Assembly: GCA_947589405.1 (NCBI GenBank)
Contig: CANQBT010000012.1
Location: forward strand, 1 to 25,938
Direction of reading: 5' to 3'
Length of the DNA: 25,938 bases
Origin: an uncultured Clostridia bacterium
GTDB taxonomy: Bacteria; Bacillota; Clostridia; Lachnospirales; CAG-274
Shown: positions 14,256-22,034 of the stretch, piece by piece
Numbering within the stretch: the stretch's first letter is position 1
Layout: every line of letters begins with the position of its first letter
The notes under the pieces: generated by a model
Databases searched by the model: none
The model's input: only the letters and a program-made list of their open reading frames with translations
What the model was told of the DNA's origin: nothing
Made by a program: the position numbers and the translations under genes

Positions 14256-14284
14256 AATATACTAGATAATCTTATATTTTACAA
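14256..14284 (-). promoter_or_regulatory. acpP promoter
   Basis: On the minus strand TTGTAA (14279-14284) and TATATT (14256-14261) are 17 bp apart, in the 159-bp gap between plsX and acpP. Confidence 0.65.
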
Positions 14285-14351
14285 GTATTAATTTCATAAA
14301 ATTGTAAAAACTTAACAGAAAAATATACAAAAAGCGCTTAAATACTATGGT

Positions 14352-15341
14352 TTAAAGCCTTTCTGCTATCTTATTCACCATATCGGTATCGATAAACTTT
14401 TCGCATTGCTTTATAGCGCCTGATACAGCGCCTGCATCAGAGCTTCCATGAGCCTTTACAACAAGTCCCTTAAGCCCAAGAAACGGCGCACCGCCTATAT
14501 TGTCGTATTCAAAATAGTTTTTCTTAAGGCGTTTAAATGCTCCCGATGCCATAAGAGCGCCCAGCTTTGACATTACTCCTGCCATAAGCTCCTTCTTTAT
14601 TATATGGAGCATGCTCTTGCCAAAGCCCTCCATGAACTTAAGTATAACATTGCCTACAAATGCATCGCACACTATTACGTCTACATTGCCTGATGTTATA
14701 TCTCTGGCTTCGGTATTTCCCGAAAAGTTAATGCCCTGAGCCTGTTCCAATAGCCCATAGGCTTCCTTTACCATAGCGTTTCCCTTTTCTCTTTCTGCGC
14801 CTATATTCACAAGACCTACAGAGGGAGCTTTCTTTCCGATTACATTTTCATAATACACAGAGCCCATTTTGGCATACTGCACAAGATATTCCGGCTTGGC
14901 GTCTACATTTGCGCCTGCGTCAAGCATAAGAGTAAAGCCCTTTTCGGTAGGAAGCATAGTGCCGAGAGCAGGGCGCTGCACGCCCTTTATCCTGCCGACT
15001 ATTACGGTAGCGCCTGTAAGAAGAGCGCCTGTATTTCCCGCTGAAACAAATGCCTTTGCTTCACCCTTTTTGACCATATTAAGCCCTACCACCATTGATG
15101 AATCCTTCTTGTGCTTTATGGCATCGGTAGGAGTATCGCAGTTGTCAATGACCTCTGTGGCGTTGACCACCTGTATTTTATCCTTGTCGTACTGATATTT
15201 TTTCAGCTCGGCATTTATAATATCCTCTTTTCCCACAAGCGCCAGCTTGTACTTCACAGTCTTTGCAGCTTCAACGGCGCCCTTTACTATTTCGGAGGGG
15301 GCATTGTCACCGCCCATAGCGTCTATAGCTATTATATCCAT
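14352..15341 (-). CDS. plsX: Phosphate acyltransferase PlsX
   Basis: PlsX converts acyl-ACP and phosphate to acyl-phosphate, the acyl donor for PlsY at the start of phospholipid synthesis. The 329-residue length is typical. Signatures are the start IAIDAMGGDNAP, FVSAGNTGALL, GVQRPALGTMLP, MLDAGANVD, and VCDAFVGNVILKFMEG near the carboxy end, followed by GGAPFLGLKGLVVKAHG. Its ribosome site GGAGGTG begins right at the stop codon of the small membrane ORF, so it belongs to the mtaB-alaX-small ORF-plsX unit. acpP follows, the usual lipid-gene pairing. Confidence 0.97.
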   Translation of the reverse strand: MDIIAIDAMGGDNAPSEIVKGAVEAAKTVKYKLALVGKEDIINAELKKYQYDKDKIQVVNATEVIDNCDTPTDAIKHKKDSSMVVGLNMVKKGEAKAFVSAGNTGALLTGATVIVGRIKGVQRPALGTMLPTEKGFTLMLDAGANVDAKPEYLVQYAKMGSVYYENVIGKKAPSVGLVNIGAEREKGNAMVKEAYGLLEQAQGINFSGNTEARDITSGNVDVIVCDAFVGNVILKFMEGFGKSMLHIIKKELMAGVMSKLGALMASGAFKRLKKNYFEYDNIGGAPFLGLKGLVVKAHGSSDAGAVSGAIKQCEKFIDTDMVNKIAERL

Positions 15342-15353
15342 GTAAGCACCTCC

Positions 15354-15512
15354 TTACAGGTCTGCATTTTCAATAGTCGTTATTTCTGTTGTCGGCTCAC
15401 TTTCCTCCATACCTGTAGAAAGGGTTCTGAGATTTACATACGTAAATATGCTGAATACTACAAAAAGTATTATAAGAATTATAAGTACGATCACAGCTGT
15501 ATTTTTTTTCAT
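15354..15512 (-). CDS. Small single-span membrane protein, unknown
   Basis: A 52-residue frame with no recognised family. It begins MKKNTAVIVLIILIILF; residues about 6-26 are strongly hydrophobic and form one membrane helix, with a Lys-rich amino end. The remainder is polar, with a Thr/Glu-rich tail (EESEPTTEITTIENADL) likely outside the cell if the positive-inside rule holds. Evidence that it is a gene: GGAGGTG eight bases before the ATG, ATGA overlap with the alaX stop, and a stop codon joined to the plsX ribosome site. It is too short for confident homology. It could be a membrane tether or regulator for lipid synthesis, but nothing in the sequence shows this. Confidence 0.75.
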   Translation of the reverse strand: MKKNTAVIVLIILIILFVVFSIFTYVNLRTLSTGMEESEPTTEITTIENADL

Positions 15513-16669
15513 TGCCGCACCTCCTTGAAAAAGTTCTCTATATCAGCCCATTTGCAGCCTACGGAGCCTTGAGCAAAAAAGGGCTTTCCTCCGCCTCTGC
15601 CGTTTAAGGCTGCATTCATATTCTTTATAAATTCCTTCAGATCACCGTTTTTCCGACAGACTGCGTATTTGTAGCCCTCTTCATCATTGCCTGAAAAAAC
15701 TGAGCATATACCCTCTGCGCCGTTTTCCATAAGCATATTGGCAAGATTGCGGACGCTGTCGGGAGAAAGTCCTTCCTCTCTTATAAGCACCGTATTTTCA
15801 CCTCTGTGCTTTTCGGCAAGAGAAGCAAGCTTTTCCTTTTCAAAGCCTATAAGGGCAGCCTTCATGCTCTGATTCTCATTGAGGAGTCTGTCCACAGCCC
15901 TTGAGGTCTCTCCCACCTTTGCTGAAAGGAGATTTGACACAGCCTTGTTCTGCTCAAGCTGTAAATTAATATGCTCAAGCGCTCTTCCTCCGCAGAGCAT
16001 TTCTATTCTCACGCCCTGATGAAATTTCTGGCAGGAGAACATCTTTATAATGCCAAGCTCTCCGCTTCTTTTAACGTGAGTTCCGCAGCAGGCGCACATA
16101 TCGGCACCCGGAAATGAAATAAGCCTTACTATGCCCTTAAGAGGTTTTTTGCTTCTGTAGTCCATATGCTCTCTCTCCTCTTCGGAAGGATAAAGAGTAA
16201 CGCACTCCACATTTTCCCATACGTATTTATTGGCTCTTGCTTCTATTTCTTGTACCTGCTCCCATGTTATCTCCTTATCCAGATCAAGAGTTATCATATC
16301 CTTACCCATATGGAAGCCTACATTATTGCAGCCGAAGCTTTCGTGGAACATACCGCTTACTATATGCTCGGCTGAATGCTGCTGCATAAGGTCAAAGCGT
16401 CTTTCCCAGTCTATTATGCCCTTTACCTCAGTACCTGAAGCTATAGGCTTATCGGTATAGTGAATAACATCGTCGCCTTTTTCTCCCACATATGTAACAT
16501 TTATGCCGTTAAGTGTACCCAAATCGCAGGGCTGACCGCCGCCTTCGGGATAAAATGCCGTATTTTCAAGTATCACAGCATAGCCTTTCTTATCCTCTTC
16601 ACAGCTTATAACCTTTGATACGAACTCCCGCATATATGCGTCCTTGTAGTAAAGTCTTTCCAGATTCAT
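15509..16669 (-). CDS. Alanyl-tRNA editing protein, AlaX-like with DHHA1 domain
   Basis: The protein is a free-standing form of the editing half of alanyl-tRNA synthetase, expected to hydrolyse Ser-tRNA(Ala) or Gly-tRNA(Ala). The 386 residues contain the TAFYPEGGGQPCD entry motif (37-49), zinc ligands H98 and H102 in HSAEH, and C194 and H198 in CCGTH, then a coiled segment (about 225-280) and a carboxy DHHA1 domain ending with GRGGGKPFFAQGSV. The AlaX-L type with DHHA1 has this length. Its ATG overlaps the mtaB stop (ATGA), with GGAG upstream, and its stop overlaps the small membrane ORF. Confidence 0.92.
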   Translation of the reverse strand: MNLERLYYKDAYMREFVSKVISCEEDKKGYAVILENTAFYPEGGGQPCDLGTLNGINVTYVGEKGDDVIHYTDKPIASGTEVKGIIDWERRFDLMQQHSAEHIVSGMFHESFGCNNVGFHMGKDMITLDLDKEITWEQVQEIEARANKYVWENVECVTLYPSEEEREHMDYRSKKPLKGIVRLISFPGADMCACCGTHVKRSGELGIIKMFSCQKFHQGVRIEMLCGGRALEHINLQLEQNKAVSNLLSAKVGETSRAVDRLLNENQSMKAALIGFEKEKLASLAEKHRGENTVLIREEGLSPDSVRNLANMLMENGAEGICSVFSGNDEEGYKYAVCRKNGDLKEFIKNMNAALNGRGGGKPFFAQGSVGCKWADIENFFKEVRQ

Positions 16670-17958
16670 ATTAATTCTCCCATCATTGTTTCTTCGGTAA
16701 CTATTTCCTTTAGTTTAACTCTTAAAATTCTGTTTGTCAAATTTTCATCTGATTTTACAAGCACCTTTATGTAATTTGAGGTATGACCCTCGTAATATCC
16801 CTTTTCCTCCCGCTCGAAAAGTACCTCCGTTTCACCGCCTGTATACCTAGCCATAAATTCCCTGTTAAGACTGTTGCTAAGGGCGATCATTTCCTCCGAA
16901 CGCTTGTTTTTTACATCGGGAGGTATCTGTCCCTTCATATCGGCGGCAGGAGTGCCTGCCTTAGGGGAATAGGGAAAAACATGTATCTTGCTAAGCTTCA
17001 CACTTTTGGCAAAGTCATAGCTCTCTTTAAAATCCTCCTCGCTCTCATTGGGAAATCCCACTATTATATCGGTGGTTATAGCCACATCGGGGAAAGCCTT
17101 TCTCAGCTTATCACAGGCGTTGCGATATTCCTCTGAGCTGTAGCGCCTGTTCATTGCCTTAAGAGTTCTGTCGCAGCCGCTCTGTAAAGAAAGGTGATAG
17201 TGTTGGCATACCTTAGGCAGTTTAATTATGCGCTCTATAAACTCATCTGTTATTACAGTAGGCTCTACAGAGCTGAAACGTATCCTCTCTATACCCGGGA
17301 CATCGTGTACCTTCTCTATAATATCGCAAAGGGTTATATTTCCCAAATCCAGTCCGTAGCTTGCAACATGTATACCCGTTAGCACTATTTCCTTAAAGCC
17401 GTTTTTTGCAAGAGTCTTTACCTCAGATATGACATCTTCGGGCTTTCTGCTTCTTACAGGACCTCTTGCATATGGTATTATACAGTATGTGCAGTAGCGG
17501 TTACAGCCCTCCTGTATTTTTATATATGCTCTTGTCCTTCCCTTAAGCCTGCTTATTTTAAGGGGCTCAAACTCCCTTTCCCCTTTTATGTCGGTAACGG
17601 CGTTGAGCACAGAGCCGCCCTTATAGCTTTCTATTATTTCAACGACCTTGCTTCTGTCCTTTGTGCCTATTACGATATTTATACCCTCTATGTCGGCAAC
17701 CTTCTCAGGCGCCACCTGAGCATAGCAGCCCGAAGCTGCCACTATGGCGTTGGGATTGCGCCGTCTTGCCCGTCTTATCATCTGGCGAGACTTCTTATCT
17801 CCGAAATTAGTGACGGTACAGGTATTTATAATATATATATCGGCATAGTCGTCAAATTCCACTATTTTATAACCTTTTTCGACAAAAAGCTCCATCATCG
17901 CCTCTGTATCGTACATATTCACCTTACAACCAAGTGTAATAAAAGCAATTTTTTTCAT
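16666..17958 (-). CDS. mtaB: tRNA t6A37 methylthiotransferase MtaB
   Basis: MtaB is a radical-SAM enzyme that adds a methylthio group to N6-threonylcarbamoyladenosine at tRNA position 37, giving ms2t6A. From the ATG at 17958 it has 430 residues: an amino methylthiotransferase domain with C11 (TLGCKVN), C47 (INTCTVTN) and C78 (SGCYAQ) for one cluster, then radical-SAM C152, C156 and C159 (GCNRYCTYC), and a carboxy TRAM domain. The frame is open 29 codons further upstream, but that extension is hydrophobic and AT-rich and GGAG sits eight bases before the internal ATG. It opens a unit of four overlapped genes with alaX, a small ORF and plsX. Confidence 0.96.
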   Translation of the reverse strand: MKKIAFITLGCKVNMYDTEAMMELFVEKGYKIVEFDDYADIYIINTCTVTNFGDKKSRQMIRRARRRNPNAIVAASGCYAQVAPEKVADIEGINIVIGTKDRSKVVEIIESYKGGSVLNAVTDIKGEREFEPLKISRLKGRTRAYIKIQEGCNRYCTYCIIPYARGPVRSRKPEDVISEVKTLAKNGFKEIVLTGIHVASYGLDLGNITLCDIIEKVHDVPGIERIRFSSVEPTVITDEFIERIIKLPKVCQHYHLSLQSGCDRTLKAMNRRYSSEEYRNACDKLRKAFPDVAITTDIIVGFPNESEEDFKESYDFAKSVKLSKIHVFPYSPKAGTPAADMKGQIPPDVKNKRSEEMIALSNSLNREFMARYTGGETEVLFEREEKGYYEGHTSNYIKVLVKSDENLTNRILRVKLKEIVTEETMMGELI

Positions 17959-17980
17959 TTTAATTCTCCATATAATAAAA

Positions 17981-18009
17981 TTTACTCTTTTAAATATAAC
18001 ACATATAGT
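17981..18009 (+). promoter_or_regulatory. Possible promoter of the His-rich protein gene
   Basis: TTTACT (17981-17986) and TATAGT (18004-18009) at 17-bp spacing, in the 107-bp gap between the divergent mtaB and His-rich genes. The gap is very AT-rich, so chance matches are likely. No clear mtaB promoter was found. Confidence 0.35.
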
Positions 18010-18065
18010 GTAAAATATAAATAACAAATTTAAAAAAATGCACAATATATATAAGGAGAATTATA

Positions 18066-19490
18066 ATGAAATATAATGACTGTGAAAAAAAACTCATACA
18101 GCTTGCAATATTAAAAATGAAGGACGTCCTTTTAAATGCCATATACGATCTGGCAAGCAACCCTCAGCCCAATGGGCTTTGCATAATACCTCAGAGCCTT
18201 CATTCCATATATGTGGATATATGCAGGGCATATACAGAGCTTGAAGAAGTGCTTGGTTCAGAGGACCGAAGCGCCTATGCCGACAAACTGAACGGACTTG
18301 AAAACAGAGTAAAGGACGCTGCGTTAAAGCTCAACAGATATTCTCTTGTCAATCAGTACGCAGGAGAGCTGCTTTACAAAAGACATATGCTCAACAGCAT
18401 AAAGGAAGCCGGCGAAGGACTTCCTCTCAGCAACGGCACCATAGTAGCTGTTGTAAGGCACTATCTGTCCCATCTGAACGACGACCTTGACGGCAGATAC
18501 AAAATGAGCAACCTTATAAGCGCAGTACCTCTGAGAATGACAAGAGAAAGGTATGCCGACTATATAAGAAAGGGACTTAATATAATGGTAAAGGATCTGA
18601 ATAAGAGCTTTGCCGCAGCAAGTATTGAAAGACTTAGGGATCTTTTTTATACCTGTCCCGAAAAGAATTTTGAAAAGGACTTCCCTCTCATGTACGAAAA
18701 GCTTATGTGCCTTAAGGAAGCATATATGGATATGGACAACAAGGATCTGGAGGAAAATCTTGAGGACCTTGACAACAATTCTGAATCCATTGTCAATATT
18801 TTTGACGTTCTGCGCACTTATTACAACGACATCAATTATCTCAGAATACTGTCAAGCTACGCCATAAGCCCGCAATTTCTATTTGATGACGATATGATGC
18901 TGAAGGATCTCTTCTATGCTCTTAAAAACGCCATAGAAGAAAGCGATGACAGCTTTACAGAAGAAATATCCGAAAGAGCCGTAAAGGAAATAGAGACCAG
19001 ATTTGAGACCACCTCACCCTTTGAAAAAGAGGTCATGGATATGTTTGCAGACAAGACAAGGGAGGATCTGGACTCAATGCCCGATGACATCGTTCTTGCC
19101 TATAATGTAAACGCAACTATTTCCGATCTGTACGATATTGAGCTTGACGAGCTTCTTATGTACAGCGATACGGACAAGGAAAACGAAGAGCTTATTGAAG
19201 AATTGATCGAATATATAGGCGAGCTTGTAAAGGATATGCCTACGGAAAAGCAGAAGTTCATAAAGCAGCGTTTTATACGCAATGTGCCTTGCTCAATGAG
19301 TAAAGAAGAGCTTACGGAATATATAGCCTACGCTCTTGACGGCATAAATGACAAAAACATAAGCCTTATGGCATATGAAGAGCTTCTGGAGCTTACAGAG
19401 CACAGTCATGAACATGACGATGGTCACGACCACACTCACGAACACGGCGAGCATTGCGGCTGCGGTCACGACCACACTCAACACCAATGA
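18066..19490 (+). CDS. Unknown helical protein with histidine-rich metal-binding tail
   Basis: I do not recognise a family for this 474-residue protein. It has no signal peptide or membrane segment, so it should be cytosolic. Residues 1-440 are predicted helical by composition: acidic, rich in Leu, Glu, Asp and Lys, with heptad-like stretches such as LEENLEDLDNN (228-238) and ENEELIEELIEYIGEL (372-387). The last 29 residues hold 11 His with HCGCGH at 463-468, a tail of the kind seen on nickel or zinc chaperones (HypB, UreE, SlyD). The tail is encoded by two copies of a 17-nt repeat (19422-19438 and 19464-19480). GGAG precedes the ATG. Metal handling is inferred only from the tail. Confidence 0.85.
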   Translation: MKYNDCEKKLIQLAILKMKDVLLNAIYDLASNPQPNGLCIIPQSLHSIYVDICRAYTELEEVLGSEDRSAYADKLNGLENRVKDAALKLNRYSLVNQYAGELLYKRHMLNSIKEAGEGLPLSNGTIVAVVRHYLSHLNDDLDGRYKMSNLISAVPLRMTRERYADYIRKGLNIMVKDLNKSFAAASIERLRDLFYTCPEKNFEKDFPLMYEKLMCLKEAYMDMDNKDLEENLEDLDNNSESIVNIFDVLRTYYNDINYLRILSSYAISPQFLFDDDMMLKDLFYALKNAIEESDDSFTEEISERAVKEIETRFETTSPFEKEVMDMFADKTREDLDSMPDDIVLAYNVNATISDLYDIELDELLMYSDTDKENEELIEELIEYIGELVKDMPTEKQKFIKQRFIRNVPCSMSKEELTEYIAYALDGINDKNISLMAYEELLELTEHSHEHDDGHDHTHEHGEHCGCGHDHTQHQ

Positions 19491-19516
19491 CAGCATTGCT
19501 TTTTCAAATATTTATG

Positions 19517-19545
19517 TTGATAAGCCCTTTAAGTTATGTTAAAAT
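19517..19545 (+). promoter_or_regulatory. Promoter of the GH105 gene
   Basis: TTGATA (19517-19522) and TAAAAT (19540-19545) at 17-bp spacing; a second possible -10, TATAAT at 19551, lies just downstream. An AGGAGG ribosome site follows at about 19567. Confidence 0.6.
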
Positions 19546-19578
19546 ATAGATATAATACATTATAAAAGGAGGTATATT

Positions 19579-20718
19579 ATGGACATATTGGATAAGTATA
19601 TCGATCAGCTTCTTGAAAAGAGCACACCACAGGCACCTATATGGAATATTGAGAAGATAAAGAGCGGCAAGCCCTCTACATGGAATTACATCGATGGCTG
19701 TATGATAAAGGCTATTCTCGATCTTTATGCTATAAAGGGCGATGAGAAGTTCCTTAAGTTTGCCGATGATTTCATCGACTACTTTGTACAGGAGGACGGT
19801 TCCATAAAGTCCTATGATCCAAAGGAGTACAACATCGACAATGTAAATGCAGGCAAGACATTATTTGAACTGTATAAGCTGACAGGCAAGGAAAAATATA
19901 AAAAGGCTATTGAAACCATATATTCTCAGGTACAGCATCAGCCCCGTACCGAAGAGGGCAATTTCTGGCACAAGATGATATATCCAAACCAGGTATGGCT
20001 TGACGGTATGTATATGGGACAGCCCTTCTATATGCAGTATGAGGTAGAGTACAACGACTGCAAGAACTGTAAGGACAGCTATGAGCAGTTCCTTAATGTA
20101 TACAAGAATTTAAGAGATCCCAAGACAGGTCTTTACTATCATGGCTATGACTATTCAAGAAAGACCTTCTGGTGCGACAAGGTGACGGGACTTTCACGTA
20201 ACTTCTGGCTTAGAGCTTTGGGCTGGTACGCTATGGCTCTTATCGATACGGTTTCCGTTATGCCTGAGAGTATGGCAGAGGAAAAGGCTAAGCTTTCCGA
20301 AATATACAAGGAGCTTATCGACTCTATGCTTAAGTATCAGAGCGACAACGGTATGTGGTATCAGGTAGTTAATCTTGGCGGTATTCCCGGCAACTATCTT
20401 GAAACAAGCGGCAGCTCTATATTTGCCTACGCTATTATGAAGTCTGTAAGAATGGGAATACTTGACGAAAGCTATTTCAAGTATGGCGAAAAGGCATTTA
20501 ACGGCGTTTGCGAAAAGTATCTTTCAGAAAAGGACGGAGAGCTTCAGCTTGACGGCATATGCCTTGTGGCAGGCTTAGGCCCCGAGAACAACACACGCAG
20601 AGACGGTACCTTTGGCTATTACATGAGCGAGCCTGTAGTATCAAACGATGCTAAGGGCGTAGGTCCTCTTGTACTGGCTTATATAGAAATACTCTATAAG
20701 GAAAAGGAAACGGCTTGA
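19579..20718 (+). CDS. GH105 unsaturated rhamnogalacturonyl hydrolase
   Basis: The protein is an (alpha/alpha)6-barrel hydrolase of family GH105 (YteR/YesR type), which removes the unsaturated galacturonic acid left at the end of pectin fragments by lyases. The 379 residues lack a signal peptide, so it acts on imported oligosaccharides in the cytoplasm. Key motif VWLDGMYMGQPF (residues about 138-149) carries the catalytic Asp; RNFWLRALGWYAMAL and YLETSGSSIFAYA are other family blocks. Length is typical. It has its own promoter and terminator and no transporter or pectin lyase beside it, so its partners must lie elsewhere. Activity on another unsaturated uronide cannot be excluded. Confidence 0.93.
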   Translation: MDILDKYIDQLLEKSTPQAPIWNIEKIKSGKPSTWNYIDGCMIKAILDLYAIKGDEKFLKFADDFIDYFVQEDGSIKSYDPKEYNIDNVNAGKTLFELYKLTGKEKYKKAIETIYSQVQHQPRTEEGNFWHKMIYPNQVWLDGMYMGQPFYMQYEVEYNDCKNCKDSYEQFLNVYKNLRDPKTGLYYHGYDYSRKTFWCDKVTGLSRNFWLRALGWYAMALIDTVSVMPESMAEEKAKLSEIYKELIDSMLKYQSDNGMWYQVVNLGGIPGNYLETSGSSIFAYAIMKSVRMGILDESYFKYGEKAFNGVCEKYLSEKDGELQLDGICLVAGLGPENNTRRDGTFGYYMSEPVVSNDAKGVGPLVLAYIEILYKEKETA

Positions 20719-20764
20719 TAACCTGAGTTTTGCGCCGATACGTGCATTACATAAACATTATAAT

Positions 20765-20820
20765 AAGCTGTCACATTATGATCTGTGATAAAAACGGATC
20801 TTAATGAGACAGCTTTATTT
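20765..20820 (+). terminator. Intrinsic terminator after the GH105 gene
   Basis: A 19-nt arm (20765-20783) pairs with 20797-20815 with a few mismatches, loop 13 nt, followed by TATTT. The 3' arm and tail (ATCTTAAT, then CAGCTTTATTTG) resemble those of the glgD terminator at 272-326 read on its minus strand. Confidence 0.75.
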
Positions 20821-20856
20821 GGTTTTGTATGCTTTTGTTTAGCTCATGCCGTCCCA

Positions 20857-20919
20857 CTTGTAGGGGCGTGCATCGCACGTCCAACGATAAACAGCACATT
20901 TTCCTGTGACATGGTCACA
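20857..20919. repeat. CTTGTAGGGGCGTGCAT module with damaged palindrome
   Basis: CTTGTAGGGGCGTGCAT (20857-20873) is followed after 23 bases by CATTTTCCTGTGAC (20897-20910) and a GTCACA fragment. At 25616-25660 the same two parts occur in reverse order and directly fused. The extra bases here look like an insertion or a recombined copy. Confidence 0.7.
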
Positions 20920-20936
20920 TTACTTCAATTTCATTG

Positions 20937-21022
20937 CCGTCCCTTAGCCCTTTAGGGCGTAAGGGAAGGGGGACCGTTTCAAACAATTTTATTGTTTGAA
21001 ATGGTGGAAGGGTCGTTCTAAA
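20937..21022 (+). repeat. Dispersed structured repeat, partial copy B
   Basis: It matches the right half of copies A and C, ending with the same GGTGGAAGGGTCGTTCTAAA. Its first hairpin reads CCCTTAGCCC-TTTA-GGGC-G-TAAGGG, with a different stem sequence from A/C but the same pairing. Its second hairpin (20973-21005) has a G-U pair and a longer ATT...AAT extension. It fills the gap between the convergent GH105 and trxB genes; 21023-21060 holds nothing notable. Confidence 0.8.
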
Positions 21023-21060
21023 TCAAATAAATAATTTTAATACTCGCCTAAACAAAAAAT

Positions 21061-21984
21061 TCAACTCGGCAACCCCTTCAAATACTTCTCTGCCGAATAG
21101 ACGCAGTTAGCGCCATCGGCAGCAGCCGTTATTATCTGTCTGAGACTCTTTGTTCTCACATCGCCTGCGGCAAATACCCCACTCCTGCTTGTTATGCCGT
21201 TTTCATCGGCTATGATATATCCGTTTTCATCTCTTTCCACAAAATCCTTGAATACATCTGAAAAGGGCTTTATGCCTATGGCTATGAAAATTCCGTCCAT
21301 CTCCAGATCATATACATTCCCTTTGGTATTAACTCTAAGAGAGCTTACCTTATCCTCTCCGTTTATCTCCTCAACCACAGTACTCCACAGTATCTCAATA
21401 TTTTCGATCTCCATTACCTGCTTCTGAAGTATCTTTATACCTCTCAGCTCATCTCTTCTGTGTATGAGATACACCTTCTTGCATATAGGGGCAAGAAATA
21501 TGGCGTCCTCAAGGGCAGCATCTCCGCCGCCTACAACGGCAACCGTTTTATTTTTGAAAAAAGCTCCGTCACAGACTGCGCAGTAGGATACACCCATGCC
21601 CTTTAGTCTTTCCTCTCCATTTACGCCAAGCTGTCTGTGTCCTGCGCCTGAGGCTATTATTACTGCTTTTCCATAGAATTTCCTGTTTCTGCTGTCCTCA
21701 AGACATTTAATACCTTCATTTTCACTTATGGCAATTATTTCGCTGTTTTCAAATTCCACACCCAGCTTGTCGGCATGCTCTCTGAATTTAAGAGCAAGCT
21801 CATAACCGCTTATTTCGGGCAAGCCCAAATAATTATCTACCTCATAGGTATTTATTATCTGCCCTCCGCTTGAAAAGGACCTTTCAAAAACAAGGGTATT
21901 GAGCATTGCCCTTTTTGCATATACTGCGGCAGAAAGTCCTGCCGCTCCTGAGCCTATTATGATCAAGTCATATATTTTATCCAT
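21061..21984 (-). CDS. trxB: Thioredoxin reductase
   Basis: TrxB passes electrons from NADPH through FAD to thioredoxin. From the ATG at 21984 it has 307 residues: the FAD loop GSGAAGLSAA (11-20), the redox disulfide CAVC (C135, C138), the nucleotide loop GGGDAALEDA followed by HRRDELRG, whose arginines usually select NADPH, and GVFAAGDV near the carboxy end. An in-frame ATG at 22017 is open, but AAAGGAG lies only eight bases before 21984. It follows cysK by 50 bases and is probably the last gene of rrf2-cysK-trxB, tying cysteine supply to thiol reduction. No intrinsic terminator was seen after it. Confidence 0.93.
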   Translation of the reverse strand: MDKIYDLIIIGSGAAGLSAAVYAKRAMLNTLVFERSFSSGGQIINTYEVDNYLGLPEISGYELALKFREHADKLGVEFENSEIIAISENEGIKCLEDSRNRKFYGKAVIIASGAGHRQLGVNGEERLKGMGVSYCAVCDGAFFKNKTVAVVGGGDAALEDAIFLAPICKKVYLIHRRDELRGIKILQKQVMEIENIEILWSTVVEEINGEDKVSSLRVNTKGNVYDLEMDGIFIAIGIKPFSDVFKDFVERDENGYIIADENGITSRSGVFAAGDVRTKSLRQIITAAADGANCVYSAEKYLKGLPS

Positions 21985-22034
21985 AGTGCATTCTCCTTTG
22001 GGAGTAGTATTGAACAAATTGCCTTCTTTTATTC

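Noticed and set aside
17959..18045. Longer mtaB with a hydrophobic amino end
   Set aside because: The extension is AT-rich spacer translated by chance; GGAG and the family start MKKIAFITLGCKVN fix the start at 17958.
21985..22017. Longer trxB start at 22017
   Set aside because: The ribosome site AAAGGAG lies within it, eight bases before the ATG at 21984, where the FAD domain begins normally.
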